Both the position numbers and the translations under genes were made by a program. 54,088 nucleotides of DNA from Prochlorococcus sp. MIT 0701 (GTDB lineage: Bacteria; Cyanobacteriota; Cyanobacteriia; PCC-6307; Cyanobiaceae): contig NZ_JNBA01000011.1 of assembly GCF_000760295.1 (NCBI RefSeq), forward strand, positions 1 through 54,088, in the 5' to 3' direction. The notes below the pieces were generated by a model that did not search any database, was not told where the DNA came from, and saw only the letters and a list, made by a program, of their open reading frames with translations. This document shows, in pieces, positions 36,406 through 46,442 of this stretch (its first letter is position 1; the number at the start of each line of letters is the position of its first letter).

Positions 36406-37797
36406 GTGCGCACTGCTTCCGTCTACGTCTGCCAGAGCTGTGGCGCTAAGACCAGCCAGTTTTTTGGTCGCTGCGCCAGTTGCGGGACTTGGAATTCCCT
36501 GGTCGAACAGGTCGCTCATTCAACCGATAGCCGCCGCCGTAACGGTTTGGATCCGGCCGTGGAACCAGCGGCGCGTCGCTCGATGGCGATGGCTTCTCTC
36601 GGGGATCAACCCGTGCGGCGTCTTGCCAGTGGTTACGACGAACTTGATCGAGTCTTGGGAGGAGGTCTGGTGCCTGGATCAATGGTGTTAGTTGGAGGTG
36701 ATCCTGGTATTGGCAAGAGCACGCTGCTGTTGCAGAGCGCCACGGCTATGGCACTGCAACACTCAGTGCTCTATGTGAGTGCTGAGGAGTCTGCCCAGCA
36801 GGTGAAGTTGCGTTGGCTGCGTCTTGAGGGGATTGCGTCGGACCTGCAGCTTTTGGCGGAAACGGACTTGGAATTGGTGCTTCAGGAATTGGAAGCACTG
36901 CGGCCTGCGGTGGCGATTATCGACAGCATCCAGGCTTTGCATGATGGGGCCCTTTCTAGTGCGCCTGGCTCCGTTGCTCAGGTGCGCGAGTGTGCAGCGG
37001 CTTTACAGCGCTTGGCTAAGCGTCAGGACACAGCATTGGTTTTGGTGGGCCATGTCACCAAGGAGGGGATGCTTGCCGGCCCCAAGGTGCTTGAGCATCT
37101 GGTCGATGCAGTACTCACTTTTGAGGGCGATCGGTTTGCCAGTCATCGCCTTCTGAGGGCTGTAAAAAACCGCTTTGGAGCCACCCATGAGTTGGGGGTG
37201 TTCGAGATGCAGGGGAAGGGTTTGGCGGAAGTAGGGAACCCCAGCGAACTCTTCCTCAAGGGTGAGTCTGCCTCTGGCGTGGCCACCATCGTGGCCTTTG
37301 AAGGGACCCGTTCATTGGTGGTGGATCTGCAGGCTTTGGTGGGTGTCACCAGCTATGCCAGTCCACGCCGTACCGCTACGGGATTAGGCACCAACCGCTT
37401 GCACCAAATTCTGGCCGTATTGGAGAAGCACATGGGCTTGCCATTGTCACGCTATGACTGTTATCTGGCTGTTGCTGGCGGACTAGAGGTCGAAGAGCCT
37501 GCTGCTGATTTGGGTGTCGCCGCTGCTGTTGTCTCCAGTTATCGGGATCTCACGTTGCCAAAAGGCACAGTTTTGCTTGGGGAGTTGGGCCTGGGGGGGC
37601 AATTGCGGCCAGTGGGGCAACTTGCGCAGCGTCTTAAGGAAGCAGTTCGCTTAGGTTTTCATCGTGCAGTAGTGCCGCGGGGCAGTGGCCTAGGACCCAT
37701 CGGGGAGGGGCTGGAGTTGGAGCTACTTGAAGCTGCGAGTGTTACTGAGGCTTTGGTAATGGCCCTCGGTGTGGATCCAGCTGATGATGACTGCTGA
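36406..37797 (+). CDS. radA: DNA repair protein RadA
   Basis: A 463-residue RecA-like branch-migration helicase. The N-terminal zinc finger uses C9, C12, C23 and C26. Walker A is GGDPGIGKST, the RadA motif is KNRFGATHELGVFEM, and the C-terminal part (from about 290) is the Lon-like domain. The start is GTG at 36406. Length and domain order are normal. Confidence 0.95.
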   Translation: MRTASVYVCQSCGAKTSQFFGRCASCGTWNSLVEQVAHSTDSRRRNGLDPAVEPAARRSMAMASLGDQPVRRLASGYDELDRVLGGGLVPGSMVLVGGDPGIGKSTLLLQSATAMALQHSVLYVSAEESAQQVKLRWLRLEGIASDLQLLAETDLELVLQELEALRPAVAIIDSIQALHDGALSSAPGSVAQVRECAAALQRLAKRQDTALVLVGHVTKEGMLAGPKVLEHLVDAVLTFEGDRFASHRLLRAVKNRFGATHELGVFEMQGKGLAEVGNPSELFLKGESASGVATIVAFEGTRSLVVDLQALVGVTSYASPRRTATGLGTNRLHQILAVLEKHMGLPLSRYDCYLAVAGGLEVEEPAADLGVAAAVVSSYRDLTLPKGTVLLGELGLGGQLRPVGQLAQRLKEAVRLGFHRAVVPRGSGLGPIGEGLELELLEAASVTEALVMALGVDPADDDC

Positions 37798-37811
37798 ATG
37801 ATGTTTTCGCT

Positions 37812-38333
37812 TTAGAAGTAGACGTCGATGTTGCTGCGGCCTGTTGTCTTCAGCCAATTCTCAATATCTAGGTAGCCGCCGGGATAGAGCCGTACCGCTT
37901 GGGTCCACACATCTGCAGCTCGGTCGAACAATCGATCAGCTTCGTCTTGAAGACCAGCTTCTTGCGCTGTGCGGCCGCGCTTTTCGTAAATCAAGCCCAT
38001 GTTTTTGAGGCAGGAGGGCTGATTTGAGTTTTGGTCAAGGGCCTTCTGATATGTGTCAAGAGCGAGGTCCTCGTCCCCGTTGCTCATATAGATGATCGCC
38101 ATGTTCTTGAGGGTTTCACTGCGGTCGAAGGGGCTTTCCTCAATCTTCAGACTCTCTTCATAGTTTTCCAGTGCCTCTGCATAGTCGCCGGCATTCTGGG
38201 CTGATAGACCATCGCGGTAATACACATAGGCTCTTTTGGCCTTATCGTTGATTGGCATCATCTTCACGATTAGATCGGCCATCACCGTGAAGGTCTTGTC
38301 AATGAAGTTGTCTTTGTTTTGGGTGCGTGGCAC
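37812..38333 (-). CDS. ycf3: Photosystem I assembly protein Ycf3
   Basis: A 173-residue TPR protein. At least three TPR units lie between about residues 35 and 150 ([66 protein letters not shown]). The start [21 protein letters not shown] and the end RSNIDVYF match Ycf3, a chaperone needed to assemble PsaA/PsaB and other PSI subunits on the thylakoid. It is convergent with radA, 14 bp apart. Confidence 0.95.
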   Translation of the reverse strand: MPRTQNKDNFIDKTFTVMADLIVKMMPINDKAKRAYVYYRDGLSAQNAGDYAEALENYEESLKIEESPFDRSETLKNMAIIYMSNGDEDLALDTYQKALDQNSNQPSCLKNMGLIYEKRGRTAQEAGLQDEADRLFDRAADVWTQAVRLYPGGYLDIENWLKTTGRSNIDVYF

Positions 38334-38477
38334 GGCGTGAATAAAGGAATCACACCATTATCCTCGCCTTATTCTGAAAAGACTGTTTTGAGTCTCTGGT
38401 GAGATCTTTGAGCTGCTTTTATGGGATGGGCTATCCGTAACGATTGTCATTAGCGTGCGAGAACACTTCACCGTTCC

Positions 38478-40811
38478 GTGAGCCGCAACGACCGTCCATT
38501 GGCTCATCAATCCGTCTCACTCGATATCGAGGGGATGAAATGCGGCGGCTGCGTTCAATCTGTGGAGCGTATTTTGCTTGAGCAGCCCAGTGTTGCTCAT
38601 GCCAGTGTCAACTTGGTAACTCGAACTGCTTGGCTTGATCTCAATGATCCAGGCCAGTCTCTTGAGCCGATCCTTGCTGCTCTGGCAGCTCGCGGTTTCT
38701 CTGCTCAGCAAAGAAATACGGGCTCATTAGAACAGCTGACCTCTTCAACGCGTGATTCCCTCGCGGATTGGTGGAGTCAGTGGCGTCAGTTGATGGTGGC
38801 CTTGGTGTTGTTGCTGCTTTCGGTCCTTGGCCACCTTGCTGCAGGTGGGCATCTTCAAGTGATGATTTTAGGGGCGTTGCCCTTCCATGCCGGATTGGCC
38901 ACGGTGGCTTTGTTGGGCCCTGGTCGGCCGATTCTGGTTGGCGGAGCTCGGGCAGCTCTTGCCTTAACCCCCACCATGGACACCTTGGTGGGGTTGGGCG
39001 TTAGCAGTGCTTATCTGGCGAGCCTGGTTGCTCTGCTTTGGCCTCAGGTGGGTTGGCCTTGCTTCTTCAATGAACCCGTGATGTTGCTCGGCTTTGTCTT
39101 GCTGGGAAGGTTCCTTGAGGAGCGGGCTCGCTTCCGCACTGGGCGGGCCCTCCAACAGTTGGCTCAATTGCAGCCTGATACTGCCAGGTTGCTGGCAGGT
39201 GATGGGACTATCCGTGAGGTAAGAGTCGGTGCTCTCAGGCCTGGAGAGAGGGTTCAGTTGTTGGCAGGGGATCGCATTCCTGTTGATGGCATGGTGCTGG
39301 AGGGACATTCCGCTGTCGACGTGTCCAGCATTACTGGTGAGCCCTTGCCGTTGGATGCAGCTCCAGGAATGGAGCTGACTTCAGGCAGCCTCAATCTTGA
39401 AGCCACCTTGTTGCTAGAGGTGCGACGTGTGGGAGCTGAGACAGCTCTGGCAAGAATCATTAGTTTGGTGGAACAGGCCCAGGCGCGTAAGGCTCCTATT
39501 CAAGGCCTGGCTGATCGGGTTGCAGGTCGCTTTTGCTACGGCGTTGTCAGCCTGGCACTGTTGACCTTTCTGTTTTGGTGGCAGCTGGGTGCACGTCTTT
39601 GGCCACAGGTGTTGCACGCTTCGGGTCAGGGGTTGGTGCATGGATATGGACATGGTGGTCTGCATGCCCCGCTTGGAGGCGTCGCTGAAACCTCGTTAGG
39701 ATTGGCTTTACAGCTGGCCATCTCTGTTCTAGTCGTGGCTTGTCCCTGTGCATTGGGATTGGCAACGCCCACAGTGATCACTGTGGCCTCTGGTCAGGCG
39801 GCCCGCCGGGGGTGGTTATTTCGCGGTGGGGATGTGATTGAAATGGCAGCCTCGCTGAGGCAGGTTGTCTTCGACAAAACTGGCACTCTTACCCTGGGCC
39901 GCCCTTTGGTGGCGGGGGTTCTTGGCACAAAAAAGCCTGATCAATTGATGAAGCTAGCTGCAAGTCTTGAGCAGAACAGTCGCCATCCCTTGGCCCATGC
40001 TGTTTTGCAAGAGGCTCAACGGCATCGGCTGTCGCTACTGCCCACTTTGGCAACCCGTACCTATCCAGGCTCCGGCCTGGCCGGTGAGCTTGAAGGTGTA
40101 GAAGGAACGGTGAGAGTCGGCACACCGGAATGGCTTCAGGCTGAAGGGGTTCATTGGACTGCTGAACTTCAGGCTGATGTTGATCAGGCGTCTCTTCTGG
40201 GGCAATCGGTGGTAGCCGTGGCTCTTGGGGAAGAGCCTTTGGGTCTTGTGACCATTGATGATCGGCTTCGACCTGATGTGTCTGTTGCTTTGGATCGATT
40301 ACGAGAGCAGGGGATGACTCTGGCCATGCTTAGTGGTGACAGACGTCAGGCTGTGGAACGCCTGGGTGAGCAGCTGGGTTTTCAACCCCATCAGCTGGGC
40401 TGGCAGTTGTTGCCTGATCAGAAGCTGGAGCGCTTGCAACGTCTTCGCAAGGCTGGACTGTTGGCAATGGTTGGGGATGGCATTAATGATGCCCCAGCCC
40501 TGGCGGCAGCAGATCTTGGTATCGCTGTGGGTACCGGCACGCAGATTGCTCAGGATTCTGCTGATCTGGTGTTGCTTGGGGATCGCCTGGAGGGTTTGCC
40601 GGAAGCCCTCTTGTTGGCTCGCCGCACCATGGCAAAAGTGCGTCAAAACCTGACTTGGGCCTTTGGCTACAACCTCATTGCTTTGCCCATTGCTGCAGGA
40701 TTGTTGCTGCCGGGCTTTGGGTTGCTGCTCTCCCCACCCATCGCAGCTCTATTGATGGCCCTTAGTTCGATCACAGTGGTCGTTAACGCTTTGGCGCTGC
40801 GTACTACATGA
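38478..40811 (+). CDS. Copper-type P1B ATPase
   Basis: A 777-residue heavy-metal ATPase. The N-terminal metal-binding domain has GMKCGGC (C22, C25). Eight or so membrane spans include the CPC ion site (C422-P-C424). The actuator motif is SSITGEPLPL, the phosphorylation site is D466 in DKTGTLTLG, and the ATP-site GDGINDAPALAAADLGIAVG follows. The CPC pair and the N-terminal domain indicate Cu(I). Cyanobacteria have CtaA (import) and PacS (thylakoid), and I cannot tell which. A His/Gly-rich loop (LHASGQGLVHGYGHGGLHA, before the CPC helix) might bind metal. The start is GTG. It overlaps tmk by 4 bp. Confidence 0.92.
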   Translation: MSRNDRPLAHQSVSLDIEGMKCGGCVQSVERILLEQPSVAHASVNLVTRTAWLDLNDPGQSLEPILAALAARGFSAQQRNTGSLEQLTSSTRDSLADWWSQWRQLMVALVLLLLSVLGHLAAGGHLQVMILGALPFHAGLATVALLGPGRPILVGGARAALALTPTMDTLVGLGVSSAYLASLVALLWPQVGWPCFFNEPVMLLGFVLLGRFLEERARFRTGRALQQLAQLQPDTARLLAGDGTIREVRVGALRPGERVQLLAGDRIPVDGMVLEGHSAVDVSSITGEPLPLDAAPGMELTSGSLNLEATLLLEVRRVGAETALARIISLVEQAQARKAPIQGLADRVAGRFCYGVVSLALLTFLFWWQLGARLWPQVLHASGQGLVHGYGHGGLHAPLGGVAETSLGLALQLAISVLVVACPCALGLATPTVITVASGQAARRGWLFRGGDVIEMAASLRQVVFDKTGTLTLGRPLVAGVLGTKKPDQLMKLAASLEQNSRHPLAHAVLQEAQRHRLSLLPTLATRTYPGSGLAGELEGVEGTVRVGTPEWLQAEGVHWTAELQADVDQASLLGQSVVAVALGEEPLGLVTIDDRLRPDVSVALDRLREQGMTLAMLSGDRRQAVERLGEQLGFQPHQLGWQLLPDQKLERLQRLRKAGLLAMVGDGINDAPALAAADLGIAVGTGTQIAQDSADLVLLGDRLEGLPEALLLARRTMAKVRQNLTWAFGYNLIALPIAAGLLLPGFGLLLSPPIAALLMALSSITVVVNALALRTT

Positions 40812-41458
40812 GTGGTCGCCTTCTTGTTCTGGAGGGCATTGATGGCTGTGGCAAGACCACTCAGCTCCGTCACCTTGCTAACTGGCTGCCACGCAGTGGT
40901 TTGATGCCTGAGGGTGCAAGGTTGCATCTCACCCGTGAGCCCGGTGGGACGGCTTTGGGTGTTGCCTTGCGCAAGTTGGTTCTTCACCCGCCTGGGGATG
41001 CCTCTCCTGAGCCTCTTGCGGAACTGTTGTTGTATGCGGCTGATCGGGCCCAGCATGTGGCTCAGTTGATCCGACCGGCGCTTGAGCAGGGTCACTGGGT
41101 ACTCAGTGATCGTTTTAGTGGCTCTACCCTTGCTTATCAGGGTTATGGAAGAGAGTTGGATCTGGATTTGATTCAGCAACTCGAGCAGATCGCCACGGCT
41201 GGACTTGTCCCGGACCTAACGTTTTTGTTGGAGTTGTCTGTAGAAGAAAGTCTGGTTCGGCGGGATGCAAGATCTAACGATCGAATCGAAGCGGAGGGAG
41301 TTGATTTTTTAACCAGGGTGGCAACTGGATTTGCTGTTTTGGCTAGGGAACGATCTTGGGTGCCGTTGCAGGCGGATCAACAAGTTGAGTTAGTTAGTTC
41401 TGCTTTGGAGAGCCAGCTGAAGCATCATTTCGGGCCTTTGCAAGAGAGCATGCGATGA
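40808..41458 (+). CDS. tmk: Thymidylate kinase
   Basis: A 216-residue enzyme converting dTMP to dTDP. The P-loop is LEGIDGCGKTTQ, the DR motif is LSDRFSGSTLAYQGYGR, and TREPGGT is also conserved. The ATG overlaps the ATPase stop (ATGA) and its own stop overlaps the holB start in the same way, so the three genes are translationally coupled. Confidence 0.95.
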   Translation: MSGRLLVLEGIDGCGKTTQLRHLANWLPRSGLMPEGARLHLTREPGGTALGVALRKLVLHPPGDASPEPLAELLLYAADRAQHVAQLIRPALEQGHWVLSDRFSGSTLAYQGYGRELDLDLIQQLEQIATAGLVPDLTFLLELSVEESLVRRDARSNDRIEAEGVDFLTRVATGFAVLARERSWVPLQADQQVELVSSALESQLKHHFGPLQESMR

Positions 41459-42435
41459 GCCTTGAGATTGAGTCGCGTGGGCTGTTTGAAGATTTGATCG
41501 CTCAGCCGTTTGCAGTTGCATTGCTGGAGGCAGCGTTGAGTCAGGGTCGACTGGCTCCCGCATATCTCTTTTCTGGTCCAGATGGAGTGGGTCGCAGTCT
41601 GGCGGCATTGCGTTTTCTCGAGGGCGTCATCAGCAGTGGCAAGCCGGCTCTGCGTGAACGCCGTCGTCTAGAGGCGTTCAACCATCCTGATCTGCTTTGG
41701 GTCGAGCCGACTTATCAGCATCAAGGCCGTCTGGTCCCCAAGTCCCAGGCAGAGGAAGAAGGCGTCAACCGCCGTTCCCCCCCACAGGTGCGCCTCGAGC
41801 AGATTCGGGGGGTGACAAGATTCCTAGGACGACGACCTGTTGAGGCCCCAAGGGGCATGGTGGTGATTGAAGCAGCGGACTCTATGCCCGAAGCTGCTGC
41901 CAATGCCTTGCTTAAAACGCTGGAAGAACCAGGTCATGGCTTGTTGATTCTGCTTTCGGCCGCTTCTGAGCGCTTGCTCACGACAATTCGTTCTCGATGC
42001 CAACAGATCCTTTTTGCTCGTCTTGAAGCAGCTGACATGCAGGCTGCTCTGGCCAGGACGAGCAAAGCTGAGATGGGGTCGTCCTTGTTGGCATTGGATC
42101 AGCCGGAACTGGTTGCGATGGCCGCTGGTTCTCCGGGGGCGCTGTTGCAGCATTTTTGGCTCTGGCAGGCAGTTCCAGAGGAGTTTTGGCTACGCCTTGA
42201 AGAGCGTCCCCAAAAGCCAATGGAAGCCTTAGCTCTGGCGAGGGATCTGACTGAGGCTCTTAATGGGGAGCAGCAGCTTTGGCTGATTGATTGGTGGCAG
42301 CAACATTTTTGGATCCAACGGCCTGATCCAAGACCACTAAAACGTTTAGAAAGGCTGCGTTCACACCTGCTGGGGTTTGTGCAGCCCAGGCTGGCCTGGG
42401 AAGTGGCTTTGCTGGAACTGATTGCTTGCGTTTAA
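41455..42435 (+). CDS. holB: DNA polymerase III delta' subunit
   Basis: A 326-residue clamp-loader subunit. The P-loop is degenerate ([13 protein letters not shown], with Arg instead of Lys), as expected for the non-hydrolysing delta' subunit. [48 protein letters not shown] and the SRC-type motif [11 protein letters not shown] follow. The tmk-holB pairing is common in bacteria. The stop overlaps that of convergent rpaA by 4 bp. Confidence 0.93.
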   Translation: MSLEIESRGLFEDLIAQPFAVALLEAALSQGRLAPAYLFSGPDGVGRSLAALRFLEGVISSGKPALRERRRLEAFNHPDLLWVEPTYQHQGRLVPKSQAEEEGVNRRSPPQVRLEQIRGVTRFLGRRPVEAPRGMVVIEAADSMPEAAANALLKTLEEPGHGLLILLSAASERLLTTIRSRCQQILFARLEAADMQAALARTSKAEMGSSLLALDQPELVAMAAGSPGALLQHFWLWQAVPEEFWLRLEERPQKPMEALALARDLTEALNGEQQLWLIDWWQQHFWIQRPDPRPLKRLERLRSHLLGFVQPRLAWEVALLELIACV

Positions 42436-43238
42436 ACGCTGGCGCGTTCTCCTTGCTTGTTTTGTGCTTCCCTGGCTTCCCTCTCTTGGCGTGCCTGAAT
42501 TAGCAGGTCTTGAAGTCCTTCGAGTTGTCCTCCCGTAGGCAATTCAAGGCAGTACCCGGCACCGTAGACGGTTTTGATGAAACGAGGTTTGCGCGGATCG
42601 GGCTCAAGCTTGGTGCGCAGGTGGCGAACGTGTACTCGGATGGTTTCGATGTCATCATCAGGTTCATAGCCCCACACCTCCTTGAGGATTAGGGAAGGTG
42701 CCACGGTTTGTCCATGGCGCTGAAGTAGGCAGTGGAGCAGCTCAAATTCCAGGTGAGTAAGCCGTACGGGCCGGTCAAACCAAATCGCTTCAAATCGCTC
42801 AGGCACAAGTGTGAGAGGGCCGTAGCTGAGGATCTCGTGATGAGCGTTGGTTCCCACCGGCGCTCGATCGGTGCGACGTAGTAGGGCTTTCACCCTCACT
42901 TGCAATTCTTCAAGATCAAAAGGCTTTGTTAGGTAATCATCCGCGCCTGAATTGAAGCCGGTGACCTTATCTTTTGTGCCCCCCAAGGCGGTGATCATCA
43001 AGATCGGAATCCCCGCGGTGCGCTCGTCTCGACGCAACCTCTGGCAGAGAGTTAGCCCATCTACGTTGGGAAGCATCAAGTCGAGCAAAATCAGGTCTGG
43101 GGTGTACTGAAGAGCAAGAGCCTGACCTTTGATGCCGTCATCAGCCTTCTGTACGTCAAAACCATTGTGCTCTAAATGGCTGCTCACCAGTTCACGCATG
43201 TCCTGGTCGTCTTCGATCAGCAGGATGCAAGGCTTCAT
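42432..43238 (-). CDS. rpaA: OmpR-type response regulator RpaA
   Basis: A 268-residue regulator. The receiver domain has phospho-acceptor D53 ([13 protein letters not shown]) and [26 protein letters not shown]. The winged helix reads [75 protein letters not shown]. The close match to RpaA in [19 protein letters not shown] identifies the master output regulator of the Kai clock, phosphorylated by SasA. Its kinase is not in the window. Confidence 0.92.
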   Translation of the reverse strand: MKPCILLIEDDQDMRELVSSHLEHNGFDVQKADDGIKGQALALQYTPDLILLDLMLPNVDGLTLCQRLRRDERTAGIPILMITALGGTKDKVTGFNSGADDYLTKPFDLEELQVRVKALLRRTDRAPVGTNAHHEILSYGPLTLVPERFEAIWFDRPVRLTHLEFELLHCLLQRHGQTVAPSLILKEVWGYEPDDDIETIRVHVRHLRTKLEPDPRKPRFIKTVYGAGYCLELPTGGQLEGLQDLLIQARQEREAREAQNKQGERASV

Positions 43239-43485
43239 TTAGATCGGAGTCCAGGAGGAATTTGAAATCATCGGGGTGCTGTGAAGTCAGCTCTTGTCAG
43301 ATTCTCTCAAGATTTGCTTTGAGGTGCATCATTGGCATCTTTGTGGTGGCATAGAGCCCAATCACTGAAACTCCCATGCAGACGGACCTTTTGACTGGCT
43401 GAAGAATGCCTTAAAGGTGTCCTCTTTTTAGGAAGTCTTCCGAATCTGTCCACGCACTGTTGTGGATGCCCTCTCATAGGCAATC

Positions 43486-43509
43486 AAAAACCACAGCCAC
43501 CGGCTGTGG
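43486..43509 (-). terminator. Terminator after tRNA-Asn
   Basis: On the minus strand CCACAGCC-GGT-GGCTGTGG is followed by TTTTTG, directly downstream of tRNA-Asn. Confidence 0.75.
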
Positions 43510-43519
43510 ATCTGAAAAA

Positions 43520-43591
43520 CTCCCCGGGCGGGATTCGAACCTGCGACCAATCGATTAACAGTCGACCGCTCTACCGCTGAGCTACCGAGGA
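43520..43591 (-). tRNA. tRNA-Asn (GUU anticodon)
   Basis: 72 bases on the minus strand fold as a cloverleaf. The acceptor stem is TCCTCGG/CCGGGGA (one mismatch-tolerant pair), the D arm is AGCTCAGCGGTAGAGC, the anticodon loop is CTGTTAA with GTT, and the T arm is GGTTCGAATCC. There is no encoded CCA. A terminator follows. Confidence 0.95.
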
Positions 43592-43614
43592 TTGCAACCC
43601 GAAGAACCTACCCC

Positions 43615-44292
43615 TCATCCCCGCCGACCTGCAAGGGGTTGGAGGTTTTGTCTTAGCTGATGGCCAGATTGCCAGGCTCCTACTTGGCCGTGTTCCATCC
43701 TGGCAGCCCCATCAGCGTGGTCGAGTTCCTCTAGACGATGAGTGACCCATAGGGCTGTCAGGGGTGCGTGGGAGCGATGGCAAAGCTGTTGAACTGTTGC
43801 CAGAATTCTTTGTTGGCTTGCTGGGTCTAGGAGTGCTGTTGGTTCATCCAGCAGCAGTAGCTTGGCTTCACTGGCCAGGGCGCCGGCAATTGCGAGGCGT
43901 TGTTTTTGGCCTCCGCTAAGGGTGTGAATCGGGCGCGATTCCATGCCGGCCAAACCCACCTGCTCGAGGGAATCGCCAATGCGCTGTTGCCGTTGTTTGA
44001 TTGTGAGACCGCTAGGCAAATTCAGTAGCAAGTCGCTGCCGCAACTTGGCAACAGCAGTTGATGGTCAGGGTTTTGAAACACCAGAGCAGGTTTGAGCAG
44101 GCAAGTCACCTGGCCACGCTGCGGCTGCAATAAACCGCTGATTAGCTTGGCAAGGGTGCTTTTGCCGCTGCCATTGCTACCTACGAGCATCCATAGGCCT
44201 GGTTCTGGGATTGCAAAACTGCATTGGTCCAAGGCTTTTGTGCCGCAGGGCCAAATGAAGCTCACCTGCTCAAAACTTAGGAGGGGGGCCAT
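43615..44292 (-). CDS. ECF-type ABC transporter ATPase
   Basis: A 225-residue ATPase. Walker A is GSNGSGKST, the Q-loop is FQNPDHQLLLPSCGSDLLL (the NPDHQ signature of EcfA/CbiO ATPases), the signature is LSGGQKQR, Walker B is LLLLDEPT and the switch His is in WVTHRLEEL. It powers uptake of a vitamin or metal through an EcfT/EcfS partner that is not encoded next to it, so the substrate is unknown. Confidence 0.88.
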   Translation of the reverse strand: MAPLLSFEQVSFIWPCGTKALDQCSFAIPEPGLWMLVGSNGSGKSTLAKLISGLLQPQRGQVTCLLKPALVFQNPDHQLLLPSCGSDLLLNLPSGLTIKQRQQRIGDSLEQVGLAGMESRPIHTLSGGQKQRLAIAGALASEAKLLLLDEPTALLDPASQQRILATVQQLCHRSHAPLTALWVTHRLEELDHADGAARMEHGQVGAWQSGHQLRQNLQPLAGRRG

Positions 44293-44333
44293 CTCTAAAG
44301 ATGCTTTGATCAGCGTTTTCGGCCACCATGGCC

Positions 44334-44597
44334 TCAGGTCTCAAAGGAAAAGCCAGGCCGCTTACTGCCTCCAGTGGCTGCTGTCTTCTCATAGAGCTGT
44401 ACAGCAACTACTTCACTGACCAAAACAGTGACTTTTTTGTCTTCGACTTTTTCGCAACTGAGCTCCAGAAGGTGAGGCTGACCTCTCTCCAGGCACTTTC
44501 GCACTTGCTGGTAAACGGCTTCCGCATCTGCCAATGCTTTGCGCTGCACAGATACCGGCAAGGGGCTCAATTTGAGGGCCAGCTCAATGACGTACAC
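44334..44597 (-). CDS. UPF0367 family protein
   Basis: 87 residues from a GTG start at 44597 ([32 protein letters not shown]). It matches the small cyanobacterial UPF0367 family, including [32 protein letters not shown]. The open frame extends 13 codons further upstream, but the family starts at this point. Function is unknown. It lies 41 bp upstream of the ECF ATPase on the same strand. Confidence 0.85.
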   Translation of the reverse strand: MYVIELALKLSPLPVSVQRKALADAEAVYQQVRKCLERGQPHLLELSCEKVEDKKVTVLVSEVVAVQLYEKTAATGGSKRPGFSFET

Positions 44598-45221
44598 GGA
44601 CAACGTTGGCAGGATTGCTTCATTCTTGCGAATCAAGCTCCACTATCTGCCATGCAGACCAAAGCAGATGAGCATTTGCACTTGGAATGGACGGTTTTGC
44701 TTGAGTGGCCGTCAGGCATCCTCTCCATGGGGCCAGTGTCCTTAGCTTCCTGTGGAAAGGCAAGGTTCTTTTGCTCTGATTGGTTATTTATGTCGCTTTA
44801 GGCCTTGATCTTGTCTTGTCGGCTTTGTGTGTTTGGTTGTCGATCTGCGGCTCACCGATTCCTTCTCACAGGAGATCTGCTCCCCAGAGGAGCCAGAGTT
44901 CGACAGCTTTTAGATTGAGTATTTATTTTTGAATGCCGTGATTAGAGCCTGCAAGCCCTTTGTGGACAAGTATTTTTAAAACAGTGTTTCCCTTTGCGAT
45001 CTACTTGCTGCAGGCAATGCCGTGCAATCAATGGCATCAAGGGTTGGATTTTAATTTTAAATCAATCCCTGCGTGAGCAGTGAATCTATTGATTTAAGTC
45101 CTTTACTTTGAGTCGTTTTGTGAGGCCAATGGCCTTGGTAGCTGTGATGGCTTGTTCTCTTGAGTATCACATGGCGGATTAGATTGTATTAATCTTCCCT
45201 TAAGAGACAGAGCAGTGCCTA
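44598..45221. other. 624-bp intergenic region, AT-rich, no gene seen
   Basis: Divergent flanks. By eye the second half is more AT-rich than the core genes around it, and this continues into the next gene. No RNA gene, strong hairpin or credible small ORF is found. Together with the unrecognised gene that follows, it may mark the edge of an accessory region. Confidence 0.4.
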
Positions 45222-46217
45222 ATGAGTACTCCCCTTCCATCGAATGCCCAGGCTCAGCGAGATGCTGGAGATTATCTTTGCGAGAGCTTGATTAGACAAA
45301 AGCTGGTGCAACGTATTTGCGGCCAGGCTGTCATCTATTTTGGGGTATTGATTGTTGCAGTTTCTCTGTATAAATTTGTTAGCGCTTTCTCGTTAGAGGT
45401 CTCTCCTTGGCCTGAGCTGCAGCTTGGAGTCGCTGGCCTGCTGTTAGTTTTTTTAGGTAATTTCCTGCGACGCTCAACCTTTTTAAAGTCTTTGCTTTCG
45501 GAGGTTAGTTCTTCGGCTAGAGCAAGAAGATCTCTGTTGATGTTGATCTTTGCCTTATTTATTATGGGATCTGTAGCTCTCTTCAAGCTTTCAGTTCAGG
45601 ATGTTTTGCGTTACAAACGTCTGCTTGGAGAAGGAGGAATTCTTGAGTATTTACAGGCTCTAATTCTTTTCACTTCTGCCTGGGTCTCTTGGCTGATTTC
45701 TAGGGACCTATGGAGGCGTTTGTTGATGCGCTTGCATGGAGTAATTTATGGGATTATCGCTTTAGGACTGCTCTTTGTTGGCTTAGAGGAGCTTGCTTGG
45801 GGGCAGGTTTTGTTTGGCTGGAGAACACCTGAGAATATAGCCTCTCTTAATGCTCAGAATCAGACAACAATTCATAACCTCGAGTTTTTTCAGGATTATC
45901 TCGATATTAATCTTTTTCTGGTCTCAGCATTGATTCTGGTTTTGGTGTTATGGCGGCCATCTCTTGGAGTATTGAAAACAAGACTATCTCGAGTCGATGT
46001 CATTCCTGTCGGAACATTTTTTCTGCCTAGGTATTTCTGGCCTCTATTCTTTTGTGCTGCGTTTTTATCTTATTTTGTCGCTACTAGGTCAGCGACAGCT
46101 TTGGTTCTCAACATCGATCAGGAGTGGGCAGAATTGATGCTTTATCTCTCCTTCGGTCTAGGGTTGTTGCGAACCTATGTTTTGCTAGCCAATCCATTAC
46201 AGCGCCAGAATAGCTGA
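45222..46217 (+). CDS. Polytopic membrane protein of unknown function
   Basis: A 331-residue protein with about eight hydrophobic spans (for example VIYFGVLIVAVSLYKFVSAF, LLMLIFALFIMGSVALFKL, IYGIIALGLLFVGLEELAWG and FFCAAFLSYFVATRSA). The acidic segments GLEELAWGQ and NLEFFQDYLDINLF sit at span edges. I do not recognise the family. Codon use is A/T-rich beside its neighbours, and the flanks are AT-rich, compatible with recent acquisition or relaxed selection. The neighbours are glycosyltransferase-like membrane proteins, so an envelope role is possible. Confidence 0.75.
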   Translation: MSTPLPSNAQAQRDAGDYLCESLIRQKLVQRICGQAVIYFGVLIVAVSLYKFVSAFSLEVSPWPELQLGVAGLLLVFLGNFLRRSTFLKSLLSEVSSSARARRSLLMLIFALFIMGSVALFKLSVQDVLRYKRLLGEGGILEYLQALILFTSAWVSWLISRDLWRRLLMRLHGVIYGIIALGLLFVGLEELAWGQVLFGWRTPENIASLNAQNQTTIHNLEFFQDYLDINLFLVSALILVLVLWRPSLGVLKTRLSRVDVIPVGTFFLPRYFWPLFFCAAFLSYFVATRSATALVLNIDQEWAELMLYLSFGLGLLRTYVLLANPLQRQNS

Positions 46218-46442
46218 TAGATATCTGCCGATATTGATAGATATCTAGCCTGAGTCAGTGTTGCTATGAGTTGAGGTTATCTTATGGTGTTAAGTATAAT
46301 TATTTTTGCCTATTATTCTATTGATGTCTGGACTTAGAGTAAGCCTCCAGTCAACACTGGCTATGCTCTTATCTCCTGGTCTTTATTTTTTCGTTAGGGT
46401 GGTATTTGTCGGCTGTCTATTATTCATTTTGGCAGCTGAGGA

